From an uncultured SAR324 cluster bacterium (GTDB lineage Bacteria > SAR324 > NAC60-12): a stretch of 42,072 nt of DNA. The notes under the pieces are model-generated. The model worked only from the letters and a program-made list of their open reading frames with translations, did not search any database and was not told the DNA's origin. Position 1 is the stretch's first letter; each line of letters begins with the position of its first letter. The position numbers were made by a program, and so were the translations under genes. The stretch is from positions 1-42,072 of the forward strand of contig CACGSI010000007.1 of NCBI GenBank assembly GCA_902575715.1, written 5' to 3'. Shown one piece after another: positions 34,006 through 42,072 of this stretch.

Positions 34006-34779
34006 TTAAAGATTATAATCATAATCAATAATTAATGGTGAATGATCTGAAAATCTTTTTTCTTTGAATATATTAGATGACTTAGCTCTTGATCCAATCA
34101 TACTAGTGGCAATCTGATAGTCAATTCTCCAACCGACATTTTTTTCCCAAGCTCTTCCCCGATTTGACCACCATGTATATTGATCAGGGTTCTTGTTCAA
34201 ACTCCTAAAAACATCCAAAAACCCCAAATTATTAAATAATTTTGACATCCATGCTCTTTCCTCAGGAAGAAAACCAGAATTTTTCTGATTACTTTTCCAG
34301 TTTTTTATATCAATTTTTTCATGGGCTATATTTAGGTCTCCACAAATAATATATTCCCTAGAAGATTTTAATTTTTTTATTAGCCATTTTTCAAAATATG
34401 CAAGAACTTCAAATTTAAATTGCTGTCTATCATTTCCACTACTGCCCGAAGGAAGGTATATAGAAATTACACTTAAACCTCCAAAATCAGCTTGGATAAA
34501 ACGACCTTCTCTATCCATTAAGGGCCATCCAATACCATTATAAATTTTATCAGGTTTTTTTTTAAAATATAGTCCTACACCAGAATATCCTCTTTTTTCG
34601 GCAAACTCGAAAGAACTTCTAAGTACTCCGGGCCTGATCATATTTTGAGTCATTTGCTCAGGTTGAATCCTAGTTTCCTGAACACAAACTATATCGGCTT
34701 TCTGTGAATTTAACCATTCGAAAAAACCTTTTGAACTAGCTGATCTAATACCGTTAAGATTTATTGTGATAAGTCTCAT
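34006..34779 (-). CDS. xth: Exonuclease III-type AP endonuclease
   Basis: ExoIII-family enzymes incise abasic sites and clean 3' blocks in base-excision repair. The 257-residue protein has MRLITINLNGIRSASSKGFFEWL, the metal-ligand Glu in VCVQETRIQ, the catalytic GDLNIAHEKIDIKN element, WRIDYQIAT and the terminal FSDHSPLIIDYD with the Asp-His pair. It lies 20 nt after rsmG at the end of the flagellar-csrA-fliW-rsmG run and converges with the selenoprotein candidate. Confidence 0.95.
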   Translation of the reverse strand: MRLITINLNGIRSASSKGFFEWLNSQKADIVCVQETRIQPEQMTQNMIRPGVLRSSFEFAEKRGYSGVGLYFKKKPDKIYNGIGWPLMDREGRFIQADFGGLSVISIYLPSGSSGNDRQQFKFEVLAYFEKWLIKKLKSSREYIICGDLNIAHEKIDIKNWKSNQKNSGFLPEERAWMSKLFNNLGFLDVFRSLNKNPDQYTWWSNRGRAWEKNVGWRIDYQIATSMIGSRAKSSNIFKEKRFSDHSPLIIDYDYNL

Positions 34780-34799
34780 AGTAAAAAAATTTTTTAAAA

Positions 34800-35486
34800 T
34801 TAATCTTTATTAAATTCTAAGGAGATCAGATATTTTTGATTCTCCGCTAATTTTGAATATCCTTTTATACTCATTAGTGATTTTTTAATTCTTAATCCAG
34901 AAATTTTTTTTGATAAAAAAAAGATTTCTTCTTCAATCTCTCCACCTTTAAAAATATGTAGGACTGACTCAGTGCTTCTCAAATCCTTAGTCCAATTAAC
35001 TATGTCTATCATAGGAGCAACAGCGCGTGATGTTATATAAGGGAATTTCCTTAACCATTGCTTTCTTTTGGATAGCTCCTCCCCTCTTCCATGAACAACT
35101 TGAACATTAGCAATTTCTAATATTTCAATCATTTTATGCACCTCAAGAACTTTCTTTTTTCGAGACTCAAACAAAGTCAGACTCAAATCCGGACGAACAA
35201 TAGCCAAAAGCATTCCTGGTAATCCTGCACCTGTACCAAAATCACATACCTCAGAATTAAAATCAAATTTTCTTAAAATTAATAAAGCAAGACAAGGTAA
35301 AATCTGTTTTTCCCAAATCAAATTAGTTTCTTTTCGCGAAATCAAATTTACTTTTTTATTTGCTTCTATTAATAAATTCTTCCACTTCTCTAACAATTTC
35401 CATCGAGATTCTATAATTTCAAGGCCATTTTTTGAACAGATCTGTCGGATATCATAAGCATTAAGCGGATCTGAAAAAAAATGCAT
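34800..35486 (-). CDS. rsmG: 16S rRNA (guanine-N7)-methyltransferase RsmG (GidB)
   Basis: RsmG methylates G527 of 16S rRNA with SAM; its loss gives low-level streptomycin resistance. The 228-residue protein has the N-terminal NKKVNLISRKE element and the SAM-binding CDFGTGAGLPGMLLAIVRPD motif (about residues 82-101). LFESRKKKVLEVHKMIEILE, VVHGRGEEL and FPYITSRAVAPM follow. It starts 74 nt after fliW. The usual gidA/parA neighbours are absent. Confidence 0.93.
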   Translation of the reverse strand: MHFFSDPLNAYDIRQICSKNGLEIIESRWKLLEKWKNLLIEANKKVNLISRKETNLIWEKQILPCLALLILRKFDFNSEVCDFGTGAGLPGMLLAIVRPDLSLTLFESRKKKVLEVHKMIEILEIANVQVVHGRGEELSKRKQWLRKFPYITSRAVAPMIDIVNWTKDLRSTESVLHIFKGGEIEEEIFFLSKKISGLRIKKSLMSIKGYSKLAENQKYLISLEFNKD

Positions 35487-35560
35487 TTTGGCTTCTCAGA
35501 GTAATTATTAAAATATTTTTTTCTGATAAAATATTTTTGAAGGAAAATTTTGATTTTGAA

Positions 35561-36049
35561 TTACAAAACTTTTTCGTTAGCAGAGATGTCTTCAGTTAGA
35601 TTTGATGTAGAATTATTTTTTATTTTTTCTCCAAAAAGAGAATGGCGAGTGGAGTACTTTCCGTCTGGGATTATAAATTGTAGTCCTAGCTTTTTTTCAG
35701 GATTAAAAAGTAAAGGCCCTTGAAGATTTACAGTTACATCTTCCATACTTTTTGCCATAGTAACTAAAACAAATACAGATAAATCCCCCGTTTTTTCTGC
35801 TTTCAATTTTTTCAGTGTTTCTTTTGTTAACTCTAATTCATAATTTGAAAAAGAAAAATGAGGTTCTATCATTACAAAAGCTAATGCGTCATTATCTACA
35901 GATTGAAGCCAAAGAAAAGGTTTTGCAGCTTCATCCTCCCTAATAACAAAGCGTCGATCCTCAGAAAAGCCTATTAACCCTGATGGCATAGTTATTATTT
36001 GATCTTCATGGATTTCAATCTCTCCAAAACGAGAAGTTTTTATTAGCAT
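35561..36049 (-). CDS. fliW: Flagellar assembly factor FliW
   Basis: FliW binds flagellin and CsrA in a partner switch: when flagellin is exported, FliW is freed and blocks CsrA. The 162-residue protein has MPSGLIGFSEDRRFVI near residues 21-36, PFLWLQSVDNDALAFVMIEP near 43-62, VLVTMAKSMEDVTVNLQGPLLFN near 97-118 and the terminal YSTRHSLF. It lies 12 nt downstream of csrA, the classic csrA-fliW arrangement. No flagellin gene is in this window. Confidence 0.95.
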   Translation of the reverse strand: MLIKTSRFGEIEIHEDQIITMPSGLIGFSEDRRFVIREDEAAKPFLWLQSVDNDALAFVMIEPHFSFSNYELELTKETLKKLKAEKTGDLSVFVLVTMAKSMEDVTVNLQGPLLFNPEKKLGLQFIIPDGKYSTRHSLFGEKIKNNSTSNLTEDISANEKVL

Positions 36050-36061
36050 ATTTTTTTAAAT

Positions 36062-36292
36062 TTAGAGTTTACCTAACAAATTCTTTATGCCTTTTAAGGA
36101 AAGTGGAGATTCTTTTGCTGCACGTCTATTTTCTTCCTGAATAGAAATATAAACCTCTTCTCTGTGAATTATATAACTTCGAGGAGCTTCTATCCCAACT
36201 CGGACCTGTTTACCTTTAATCTCAACAACGGTGATTTTTACGTCATCGCCTATTGTTATGCTTTCCCCCGACTTCCTTGTCAGTATTAGCAT
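36062..36292 (-). CDS. csrA: Carbon storage regulator CsrA
   Basis: CsrA is an RNA-binding dimer that represses or stabilises mRNAs by binding GGA-containing hairpins, including flagellin leaders. The 76-residue protein starts [20 protein letters not shown]. It keeps [20 protein letters not shown] with the RNA-binding Arg in HREE, and has the longer C-terminal tail seen in CsrA proteins that work with FliW. Genes on both sides are flagellar, so hook-filament expression and CsrA control are linked. Confidence 0.96.
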   Translation of the reverse strand: MLILTRKSGESITIGDDVKITVVEIKGKQVRVGIEAPRSYIIHREEVYISIQEENRRAAKESPLSLKGIKNLLGKL

Positions 36293-36357
36293 GGTGTTGT
36301 ACCTTATATAAATTGATTCACAAAACTTAACAAACTATAATATACACTTCAGATATT

Positions 36358-37659
36358 TCAGCGAATAAAATCTGAAAGTGACGGCTGAATCAACCGCGCC
36401 CCCGTATTCAAAGAGAGCCTATTATTTGACTCAGCAACTTTAAGATCAACTGTAGCCTCAGCAATATCAAGGTCTCTTATATCAGAAAGTTCACTCTCTT
36501 TTTCAAACTGATGTGTCTCTATTTTTGACTGCGTTGCAAGTAACTCGCGAACAATATTACCAACATCTGCCTGTTGTTTAAGAACCTGATTTTGAGCCAA
36601 ATCAATCTCGCCTATACGTTGTGCAATCGCAATGCCATCATTTTCAATAAGAGATCTCTCCATTGCACTCAACAAAGAAAAAATATCTACTCCTCCGTCT
36701 TTTTCACTTAAAAACAATTCTTTCGCAGTAACATTTACAGGTACAGACAAACCATTTGAAATTAAAGCTTCTTTTTTAACAACAGAACCATTGTAAGTTA
36801 CCTCAGGATTAGGATAATATAAAAACTCAATTCCTTTTGGGAAAAAAATTCCAACTGAATCAATATTGAATTCAGCTGAATTTTCAGAATTAAAATCAAA
36901 TTGTTCTGGAAGAACATTCCCTAGCCTCCCCTCTTGATCTGAGAATTTTAACGAAACTCTATCATTTGGTTTTCCCTCTGGATTAAAAACATTTATATTA
37001 GGACGTAAAATTTGTTCTTTACTCCATGTCCGACCGTCATCATCTGAAATTTTTATTTTGGCCTGTCCCCAAATACCAGCTTTTGTGACCATAATACGAT
37101 ATTTATTGTTAGAAAAACCCTCAAATTGAGCTCGAAACTGATTTATATCAAGAATTTCTCGAATGTCCTTTTGAACAATGCCTTTTTTTTCCACTTTGGC
37201 AGGCTGGAATATTCCGTTTTTTTTCAATGCTGGGGTAAGACTTTTTATACCAGAAAACAAATAAAGCTTGCCCTCTCTAGAGTTTCCTATATCAAACAAA
37301 TTCCTTCTTGCCGCAGAAAACTCTCTTGCTACCATTAATCTTGATTCTTCATTGGTGTCGCTTCCTGACTGAGCAATTGCCAATGTTCTTATTTGTCCAA
37401 GTATTTCGTTAATACTATTTATCTCATTTTCCGTACGTTGCAACCATGCAATATTTCCATTAATATTCTTTATAGTTTGTTTTTGTGAAGATAAGGTGGA
37501 AACTATATCTTGAGATCTTGCTGCACCTAAAGGATCATCAGATGTCTTGTTTAAACGTCTTCCAGAGGCCATTTTTATTTGAATATCCTGTAGTTTCCCT
37601 GAGGATTTTTGTATATTGTCAACAACTTGATCTCTCTTTGTGACTTCTGTCACTCTCAT
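36358..37659 (-). CDS. flgL: Flagellar hook-associated protein 3 FlgL
   Basis: FlgL is the hook-filament junction protein next to the filament. The 433-residue protein has the N-terminal flagellin-like helices MRVTEVTKRDQVVDNIQKSS with ASGRRLNKTSDDPLGAARS. The C-terminal half of the coiled core includes LSDIRDLDIAEATVDLKVAE, ending AGARLIQPSL-type (here GARLIQPSLSDFIR). The middle is variable, as expected. It follows flgK by about 75 nt and precedes csrA. Confidence 0.95.
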   Translation of the reverse strand: MRVTEVTKRDQVVDNIQKSSGKLQDIQIKMASGRRLNKTSDDPLGAARSQDIVSTLSSQKQTIKNINGNIAWLQRTENEINSINEILGQIRTLAIAQSGSDTNEESRLMVAREFSAARRNLFDIGNSREGKLYLFSGIKSLTPALKKNGIFQPAKVEKKGIVQKDIREILDINQFRAQFEGFSNNKYRIMVTKAGIWGQAKIKISDDDGRTWSKEQILRPNINVFNPEGKPNDRVSLKFSDQEGRLGNVLPEQFDFNSENSAEFNIDSVGIFFPKGIEFLYYPNPEVTYNGSVVKKEALISNGLSVPVNVTAKELFLSEKDGGVDIFSLLSAMERSLIENDGIAIAQRIGEIDLAQNQVLKQQADVGNIVRELLATQSKIETHQFEKESELSDIRDLDIAEATVDLKVAESNNRLSLNTGARLIQPSLSDFIR

Positions 37660-37734
37660 TAGATAAACCTCTTTTTTGGTTAATAATTTTTATTAAATTA
37701 ATAATATTTGAAATTATAATTTGATATAGGGTAT

Positions 37735-39423
37735 TTACATGTTAATAACAGTTTCCATCATTCTATCAACGGTATTTATGAATCGAGCTGATGCTTCATA
37801 AGCTTTTTGGTATTGCATCATATCAGTTAACTCTTCATCCATATTTACGGCACTAATTGAACTTCTAATTTCCTTAAATTGCTTTACCATACTTTCTTGA
37901 TGTGCCTGTTCAGTATCATTCCTTTGTATTTTAAGACCCATGCCAGTAAGTACTCCATTATAATATTCGTCATAAGTCATGCTCTCATTCTTCATTGTAG
38001 GCTTATTTTGGAGTTTCGTAATTTCGAGAGCAACACGGTTATCTCCAGGAATAAGATCTTTGCCCGTGGAAATATTGTTTGAATTTTCGTAAATTTGATC
38101 ACTTAATTTTATATCTTGAGCTCCTTTTATGGTGTCAAAAAAACTATTTAATCCCATTACTTGTGTTATATTAGACTGATCATCGCCAAAAATGAATTTG
38201 TAGTTTGTACCAGCCTGTATTATCATCGATCCGTCTCCTTCTATGGAGGCTTGTAATAACTCAGGTTCTGCTACAGTTTGGTTTAAACGATTAATTATAT
38301 TCGGTAAAGTATCTTTACCTGCTTCAACTTCAATTTCGTAGGTTTCCAAAATTTCATTGTATTGGTCAACTAAATGCAGTTGAAATATTCCATCTTCCAG
38401 AAAAGGGAGAGGTCGTTCTAGTGCCATTGAATTTAAACCTCGGCTACTTTTTACCATTTCCTTAGCAGAATTTATTCCAGTCCCTTGAGCATGAATTTTG
38501 TTTATTTTTTCAGCCAGATTTAAAGCTATTTCATCAAGATTTTTTTGATATTCTAATATAATTTCGTCTCTCATTCTTAACATTTCACTCATTTCGCCTT
38601 CCCGAAAGGTTCTTGTCAAATCTCGACGATAATCATTTGTTGTAACTCCATCTATTCTCAACATTCCTAATTCTCCACCTTTCATTTTACCTTCCAAATG
38701 ATAGATATTATTCCCTTCAACTAGTGTCCAATCTCGACCAATTATTACGGTAGTTCGACCATTAGGATCCTCAAAGGAATTAACATCTACCAAGTCGGAT
38801 AACTCCTCAATTGCTTTATTTCGTGCATCTCTCATATCATTTGCTATTCTTTTTCCTGTTTCATACGAATTTATCTGACGATTTAATTCCGCTACTTTTT
38901 TCCCCAACTCATTTACTCTATTTATATTTGCCAAAAGACGTCCATTTATTTCATTTCTAAGTCCGGTTAGTTGTGTATGCATACCTCTAAATCTACTGAC
39001 TAAAATATCACTTTTTTCTCTCACTTGAATTCTAGCAGATTCTGATTCTGGTTGATTTGAAAGGTGACTCCATGAATTCCAAAATTCATTCATAGCTTGA
39101 TGCAATCCGTTACCCTCTATTTCACTAAAAATAATCTCTATTTTCTGTAGAAATTCTCCTCGGGTTTTAAACATCCCAGATCTTGGATTTTCTTGTAAAA
39201 TTTTTTTCTGGATAAATTTATCGTAAACTCTTGAGGTAGGTTGAGCATCTGCACCCCCACCTACTCCTGTAGGATCAGGAGCTGAAGTTCCTGAATAAAC
39301 TTTTTGACGAGAAAAACCCTCTGTTTCTTGATTAGCTATATTATGGCCGACTGTCTGCATTGCACGCTGATTTAAACTTAAAGCGCGCTGCCCAATATTG
39401 AGAGAGCTATTTAGGGTAGGCAT
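37735..39423 (-). CDS. flgK: Flagellar hook-associated protein 1 FlgK
   Basis: FlgK is the hook-proximal junction protein. The 562-residue protein has the rod/hook N-terminal motif LNIGQRALSLNQRAMQTVGHNIANQETEGFSRQ (about residues 8-40), followed by a FlgK-type region (LHQAMNEFWNSWSHLSNQPE and EINGRLLANINRVNELGKKV). The C-terminal end is VNMDEELTDMMQYQKAYEAS-ARFI, the conserved axial-protein signature. It lies 41 nt after flgN. Confidence 0.97.
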   Translation of the reverse strand: MPTLNSSLNIGQRALSLNQRAMQTVGHNIANQETEGFSRQKVYSGTSAPDPTGVGGGADAQPTSRVYDKFIQKKILQENPRSGMFKTRGEFLQKIEIIFSEIEGNGLHQAMNEFWNSWSHLSNQPESESARIQVREKSDILVSRFRGMHTQLTGLRNEINGRLLANINRVNELGKKVAELNRQINSYETGKRIANDMRDARNKAIEELSDLVDVNSFEDPNGRTTVIIGRDWTLVEGNNIYHLEGKMKGGELGMLRIDGVTTNDYRRDLTRTFREGEMSEMLRMRDEIILEYQKNLDEIALNLAEKINKIHAQGTGINSAKEMVKSSRGLNSMALERPLPFLEDGIFQLHLVDQYNEILETYEIEVEAGKDTLPNIINRLNQTVAEPELLQASIEGDGSMIIQAGTNYKFIFGDDQSNITQVMGLNSFFDTIKGAQDIKLSDQIYENSNNISTGKDLIPGDNRVALEITKLQNKPTMKNESMTYDEYYNGVLTGMGLKIQRNDTEQAHQESMVKQFKEIRSSISAVNMDEELTDMMQYQKAYEASARFINTVDRMMETVINM

Positions 39424-39464
39424 AGCAAAATTTTTTTAAGTATTTAAGAAATTTTTTTAAGCAA

Positions 39465-39947
39465 TTAGGCTTCTCTGCGCGAAATTTTGCTCGCACCTTT
39501 TTGAATTTTTCCTGAATCAGAATAAGTTGGAGGTCCACTTTGAATCTGATTCATAAAATCAATAGAAGAATTTATTGACCTAAGGCGACCTGATGCCTGA
39601 AGTGAATTTCTATCTGCTATTTTGCCAATATCAATTATCAAACGCTTCAGTTGATCAAAACATTCCTGAAGTGGTGCAGAAAACTCTTCTGTTGTTTTGG
39701 AAATAATAACACTCAAAGTTAAATCCTCTAGTTTCATATTCCAAGATAGAGCAATTTTTTTAACAAACTCAATTCTATCTTTTTCAAGTCTTGCTGAAGC
39801 ACGAACACAGCGAGACTTTTCTCCTTGTATTTTAAGTAAATCAGAGCCACGTAAACTTCCAAATCCTTCTGATTCTTTTTGTAAAAGAGAAATTAAATGC
39901 TCGTGCAATTTCACTTCTTTTTGTAGAATTTCCAGCAGTCCATTCAT
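39465..39947 (-). CDS. flgN: FlgN-type flagellar export chaperone
   Basis: FlgN keeps FlgK and FlgL unfolded and escorts them to the export gate. The 160-residue all-helical protein fits the family: LLEILQKEVKLHEHLISLLQ at the start, a long middle helix, and a C-terminal polar tail (GRLRSINSSIDFMNQIQSGP). FlgN is poorly conserved in sequence, so the position between flgM and flgK is the main support. Confidence 0.8.
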   Translation of the reverse strand: MNGLLEILQKEVKLHEHLISLLQKESEGFGSLRGSDLLKIQGEKSRCVRASARLEKDRIEFVKKIALSWNMKLEDLTLSVIISKTTEEFSAPLQECFDQLKRLIIDIGKIADRNSLQASGRLRSINSSIDFMNQIQSGPPTYSDSGKIQKGASKISRREA

Positions 39948-40002
39948 GAATTATCATTTCTTAATTGAAAAGAAATTAGAAAATTAAAAATCGTATTTTT
40001 GC

Positions 40003-40299
40003 CTAAGAAATGTCTTCTTTTAGAGCATCTTCAAGCATTGTTTTTGCAAGACTTTCTGAATCAATTTTGTATTCTCCACTTTTTATCTTTGCCTTCAATT
40101 CTGTTACTATTTCTTGACGTACCTCAGGTTCATTTGCAATTTCACTCCTCATTTTGTTCATTATGAAATTTGAAGTTTTTATAGGAGGTTCTTTTGATCC
40201 TGAAACATTTGATGACAGTTCTTTGGCATTTTGACTTTCTCTTGCACTTCCTCCCTTAACTCCTTGAAATTCTGGAGGTTGTTGTCCATTAATTTTCAT
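40003..40299 (-). CDS. flgM: Anti-sigma28 factor FlgM
   Basis: FlgM binds and inhibits sigma28 (FliA) until it is exported through the finished hook. The 98-residue protein starts MKINGQQPPEF and has a disordered Ser/Lys/Glu-rich first half. Its C-terminal sigma-binding region is EVRQEIVTELKAKIKSGEYK followed by IDSESLAKTMLEDAL, the typical FlgM pattern. A sigma28-type promoter lies upstream at 40567-40594, which would give autoregulation. Confidence 0.9.
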   Translation of the reverse strand: MKINGQQPPEFQGVKGGSARESQNAKELSSNVSGSKEPPIKTSNFIMNKMRSEIANEPEVRQEIVTELKAKIKSGEYKIDSESLAKTMLEDALKEDIS

Positions 40300-40603
40300 A
40301 TTTACCTATACAAAATAATTGTTATCTTTCCTATCAAAGCATCACTTAATGACATATATAACCAAAACCTCTTGATAAAGAATAAAAATAAATTAACAAA
40401 TAGTAAAGTATGCTCTAATAGGAAAAAAATACATTTTCAATAGTAACTAAAATAACTCTTTAAAAGAGAACTAATCACTATCATATTTCTAAAAATAGTA
40501 AGATGTATTACATTAACTAATAAGATTATTTTTTTCTAGAAAAATAACAAAAACACCTTATTGCAGTTATCGGTAATCTAAAATCAAAACTTTAATTTTT
40601 TTT
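40300..40603. other. Leader region upstream of flgM
   Basis: 304 bp of AT-rich DNA between the flgJ rod gene and flgM. No gene is visible. It contains the sigma28-type promoter at 40567-40594, leaving an unusually long (about 260 nt) untranslated leader before flgM. Confidence 0.5.
40567..40594 (-). promoter_or_regulatory. Sigma28 (FliA)-type promoter for flgM-flgN-flgK-flgL
   Basis: On the minus strand TAAAGTTT (40594-40587) and ACCGATAA (40574-40567) closely match the enteric sigma28 consensus TAAAGTTT and GCCGATAA. The spacer is 12 nt instead of 11. The position is directly after flgJ, upstream of the late genes flgM, flgN, flgK and flgL, as expected for a class 3 promoter. Confidence 0.65.
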
Positions 40604-40915
40604 CTAATTTTTATTACTTTTTGATATTAATTGTTTGTAAATCATTTCTCCAAGCCCTAAACTGCCTGATTTAGCAGCAAGTTTAGAATAATGTTCATCT
40701 AACATGGAACGAAAATATTTTTCTCCTTCAGATTTTGGAATAAAATTAGAATCCAAAGATGTTTCTCGCATAGTTTTCAACATCTGTTGAACAAAAATTG
40801 CTTCAAAATCATTAGCTGCATCTCGAAGCGTCCTATCTTCAGAAATATCCTTAGTATTAGGGATTGTCTTTAGATAATTTAATTGCATCTTAATTGCAGT
40901 TAAAGGTGACGGCAT
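40604..40915 (-). CDS. flgJ: Rod-binding protein (FlgJ N-terminal domain only)
   Basis: The FlgJ N-terminal domain caps the growing flagellar rod. The 103-residue protein contains the rod-binding core AANDFEAIFVQQMLKTMRET (residues about 29-48), EGEKYFRSMLDEHYSKLAA and GLGEMIYKQL. It lacks the C-terminal glucosaminidase domain of enteric FlgJ, as is usual in alpha- and deltaproteobacteria, so a separate wall hydrolase is expected elsewhere. It starts 6 nt after flgI. Confidence 0.9.
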   Translation of the reverse strand: MPSPLTAIKMQLNYLKTIPNTKDISEDRTLRDAANDFEAIFVQQMLKTMRETSLDSNFIPKSEGEKYFRSMLDEHYSKLAAKSGSLGLGEMIYKQLISKSNKN

Positions 40916-40921
40916 AATTCC

Positions 40922-42037
40922 TCATCTAATAACAAGTTCTGCATGAAGTGCCCCTGCAGTTTTAACTGCTTTTAAAACATCAATAAGATCTTTACTTGAA
41001 GCACCAATTTTATTAAATCCATTCACAATTTCTTTCAAATCAGTTCCACCTTTTAACATAAAAACACTGGCATCTAAAACTTCGTCTCCAATTAGATTCG
41101 TATCTTGTCCATCTTCTTGTAAATTAGGACGTTTGACCTGAATATTCATACCATTTTGGGAAATAGCAATAGGTGAAATTCTTACGCTTCCACCCATCAC
41201 AACTGTCCCAGAACGCTCATCAAGTACAACTTTTGCAGTATGGTCTGGAGAAATCTCAAGATTTTCTATAAATGAAACCAGCTCCACTGTATTTCCCAAA
41301 TAACTATCAGGAACAGATACTTCCACAGTCCCTGCATCCTGAGCTCTAGCACTTCTAAAGCCAAGATTCTGATTTATTAGTTTAGCTAATCGAAAAGCCG
41401 TCGTAAAATCTGGAGAATTTAAATTCATAAACAATCTAGCCCTACTATTCAAATTTAGAGTAATCTCTCTTTCAACTATAGCACCACCAATTATTTGACC
41501 AACTGATGCAACCATTCTAGAACCTATAGGTAAATTAGCTAATTCTTGGTCTGGGAGAGCCTCTACTCTACTAACCCCCTTAGGTATTCCCGCAATAGGA
41601 CCCTGACCAAGCGCATAAACCAATCTATCCGGTCCTCTTAGTGGAGCCATAATAAGAATCCCTCCCCTTAGAGAAACCGCATCTCCAATAGTTGCTGCAG
41701 TAATATCTAGCCTCTGTCCAGATTTTGCGAAAGGAGGTAGTGTTGCTGTAAGCCAAACAGCAGCGATACTACGACCTAAAATATCCGGACTCTTCAGACT
41801 AATTCCTATTCTTTCTAAAGCATTTATAATGGGTTTTCTAGACAGTAAACTCTCTTGTGAGTCTCCTGTTCCGTCTAATCCTACTACAATTCCAAATCCA
41901 ATCAGTTCGTTATCACGAGCACCTCTCAATCCTGCAATATCCTTTACTCGGACACCCCAGGCAGGAGAAGAAAAAACTACTATTAATACTAAATTAATAA
42001 GCCTACTACTTAAAATAGATTGGAATAAGCTCCTCAT
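40922..42037 (-). CDS. flgI: Flagellar P-ring protein FlgI
   Basis: FlgI forms the periplasmic P ring around the rod in the peptidoglycan layer. The 371-residue protein has a Sec signal peptide (LINLVLIVVFSSPAWG), then VRVKDIAGLRGARDNELIGF-GIVVGLDGTGDS. Further conserved segments are DITAATIGDAVSLRGGILIM, VVLDERSGTVVMGGSVRISP and a C-terminal DLIDVLKAVKTAGALHAELVI. Its ATG overlaps the stop of an upstream gene (ATGA). It implies a Gram-negative basal body. Confidence 0.97.
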   Translation of the reverse strand: MRSLFQSILSSRLINLVLIVVFSSPAWGVRVKDIAGLRGARDNELIGFGIVVGLDGTGDSQESLLSRKPIINALERIGISLKSPDILGRSIAAVWLTATLPPFAKSGQRLDITAATIGDAVSLRGGILIMAPLRGPDRLVYALGQGPIAGIPKGVSRVEALPDQELANLPIGSRMVASVGQIIGGAIVEREITLNLNSRARLFMNLNSPDFTTAFRLAKLINQNLGFRSARAQDAGTVEVSVPDSYLGNTVELVSFIENLEISPDHTAKVVLDERSGTVVMGGSVRISPIAISQNGMNIQVKRPNLQEDGQDTNLIGDEVLDASVFMLKGGTDLKEIVNGFNKIGASSKDLIDVLKAVKTAGALHAELVIR

Positions 42038-42072
42038 TTTTTATCCAAAAGTTTTGCAAGTTTCTGATGTCC
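42034..42072 (-). CDS. 3' end of an upstream flagellar gene (partial)
   Basis: The minus strand enters the window with 12 sense codons (GHQKLAKLLDKK) and a TGA that overlaps the flgI ATG. Only the tail is visible, so the product cannot be identified. By usual gene order flgH or flgA is likely. Confidence 0.45.
   Translation of the reverse strand, partial: GHQKLAKLLDKK

Overview
This is an AT-rich chromosomal segment from a Gram-negative, flagellated, heterotrophic bacterium. LPS and outer-membrane genes (lpxD, a heptosyltransferase, bamD- and cpoB-like lipoproteins), a P-ring gene (flgI), a single-anchor succinate dehydrogenase (sdhC-A-B), the csrA-fliW pair and a probable selenoprotein fit a marine delta-proteobacterium-like lineage such as SAR324. 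That placement is inferred from gene content only. UGA is an ordinary stop codon in most genes here (rplS, rpsT, umuD, flgI).

Layout. (1) 1-4.4 kb: ffh-rpsP-rimM-trmD-rplS-rnhB translation/SRP operon, an intrinsic terminator, then rpsT. (2) 4.5-10.5 kb: sdhCAB, a GT9 heptosyltransferase and pgi, all on +. (3) 10.8-15.2 kb: an envelope block made of a probable outer-membrane beta-rich protein, a FecR-domain protein with a long repetitive acidic/Gly-rich tail, and a FISUMP-domain lipoprotein. (4) 15.3-17.1 kb: umuDC on -, with a good sigma70 promoter and two palindromes at the transcription start. (5) 17.3-19.2 kb: two exported MORN-repeat proteins sharing an extra header module. (6) 19.6-25.9 kb: an accessory zone with a GNAT enzyme, a higher-GC ureidoglycolate-lyase-like/PhyH pair, a 5'-truncated fliL remnant, and two small islets stacked against the 3' end of a tRNA-Ser(CGA) gene. 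Copies of the tRNA 3' end lie near 22.45 and 23.88 kb, in addition to the gene itself at 25.83 kb. The islets carry a second PhyH enzyme, a frameshifted outer-membrane protein and a small membrane zinc-ribbon protein. (7) 26.2-28.8 kb: moeA, lpxD, yggT. (8) 28.8-31.7 kb (-): a tightly coupled operon of a degenerate-receiver/HATPase protein, a BamD-like and a CpoB-like lipoprotein. (9) 32.4-34.0 kb: scpB, an unknown membrane protein, and a membrane-anchored thioredoxin-like gene interrupted by one in-frame TGA exactly at the first position of its CxxC motif. (10) 34.0-42.07 kb (-): a flagellar run (unidentified gene end, flgI, flgJ rod domain, a sigma28-type promoter, flgM, flgN, flgK, flgL, csrA, fliW) continuing into rsmG and xth.

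The strongest candidates for something new are the UGSC thioredoxin-like selenoprotein at 33537-33986, which has a bacterial-SECIS-like hairpin just after the UGA, and the integrase-less tandem islets at tRNA-Ser, whose ends carry islet-specific short repeats. All assignments come from reading the sequence; no database search was run.
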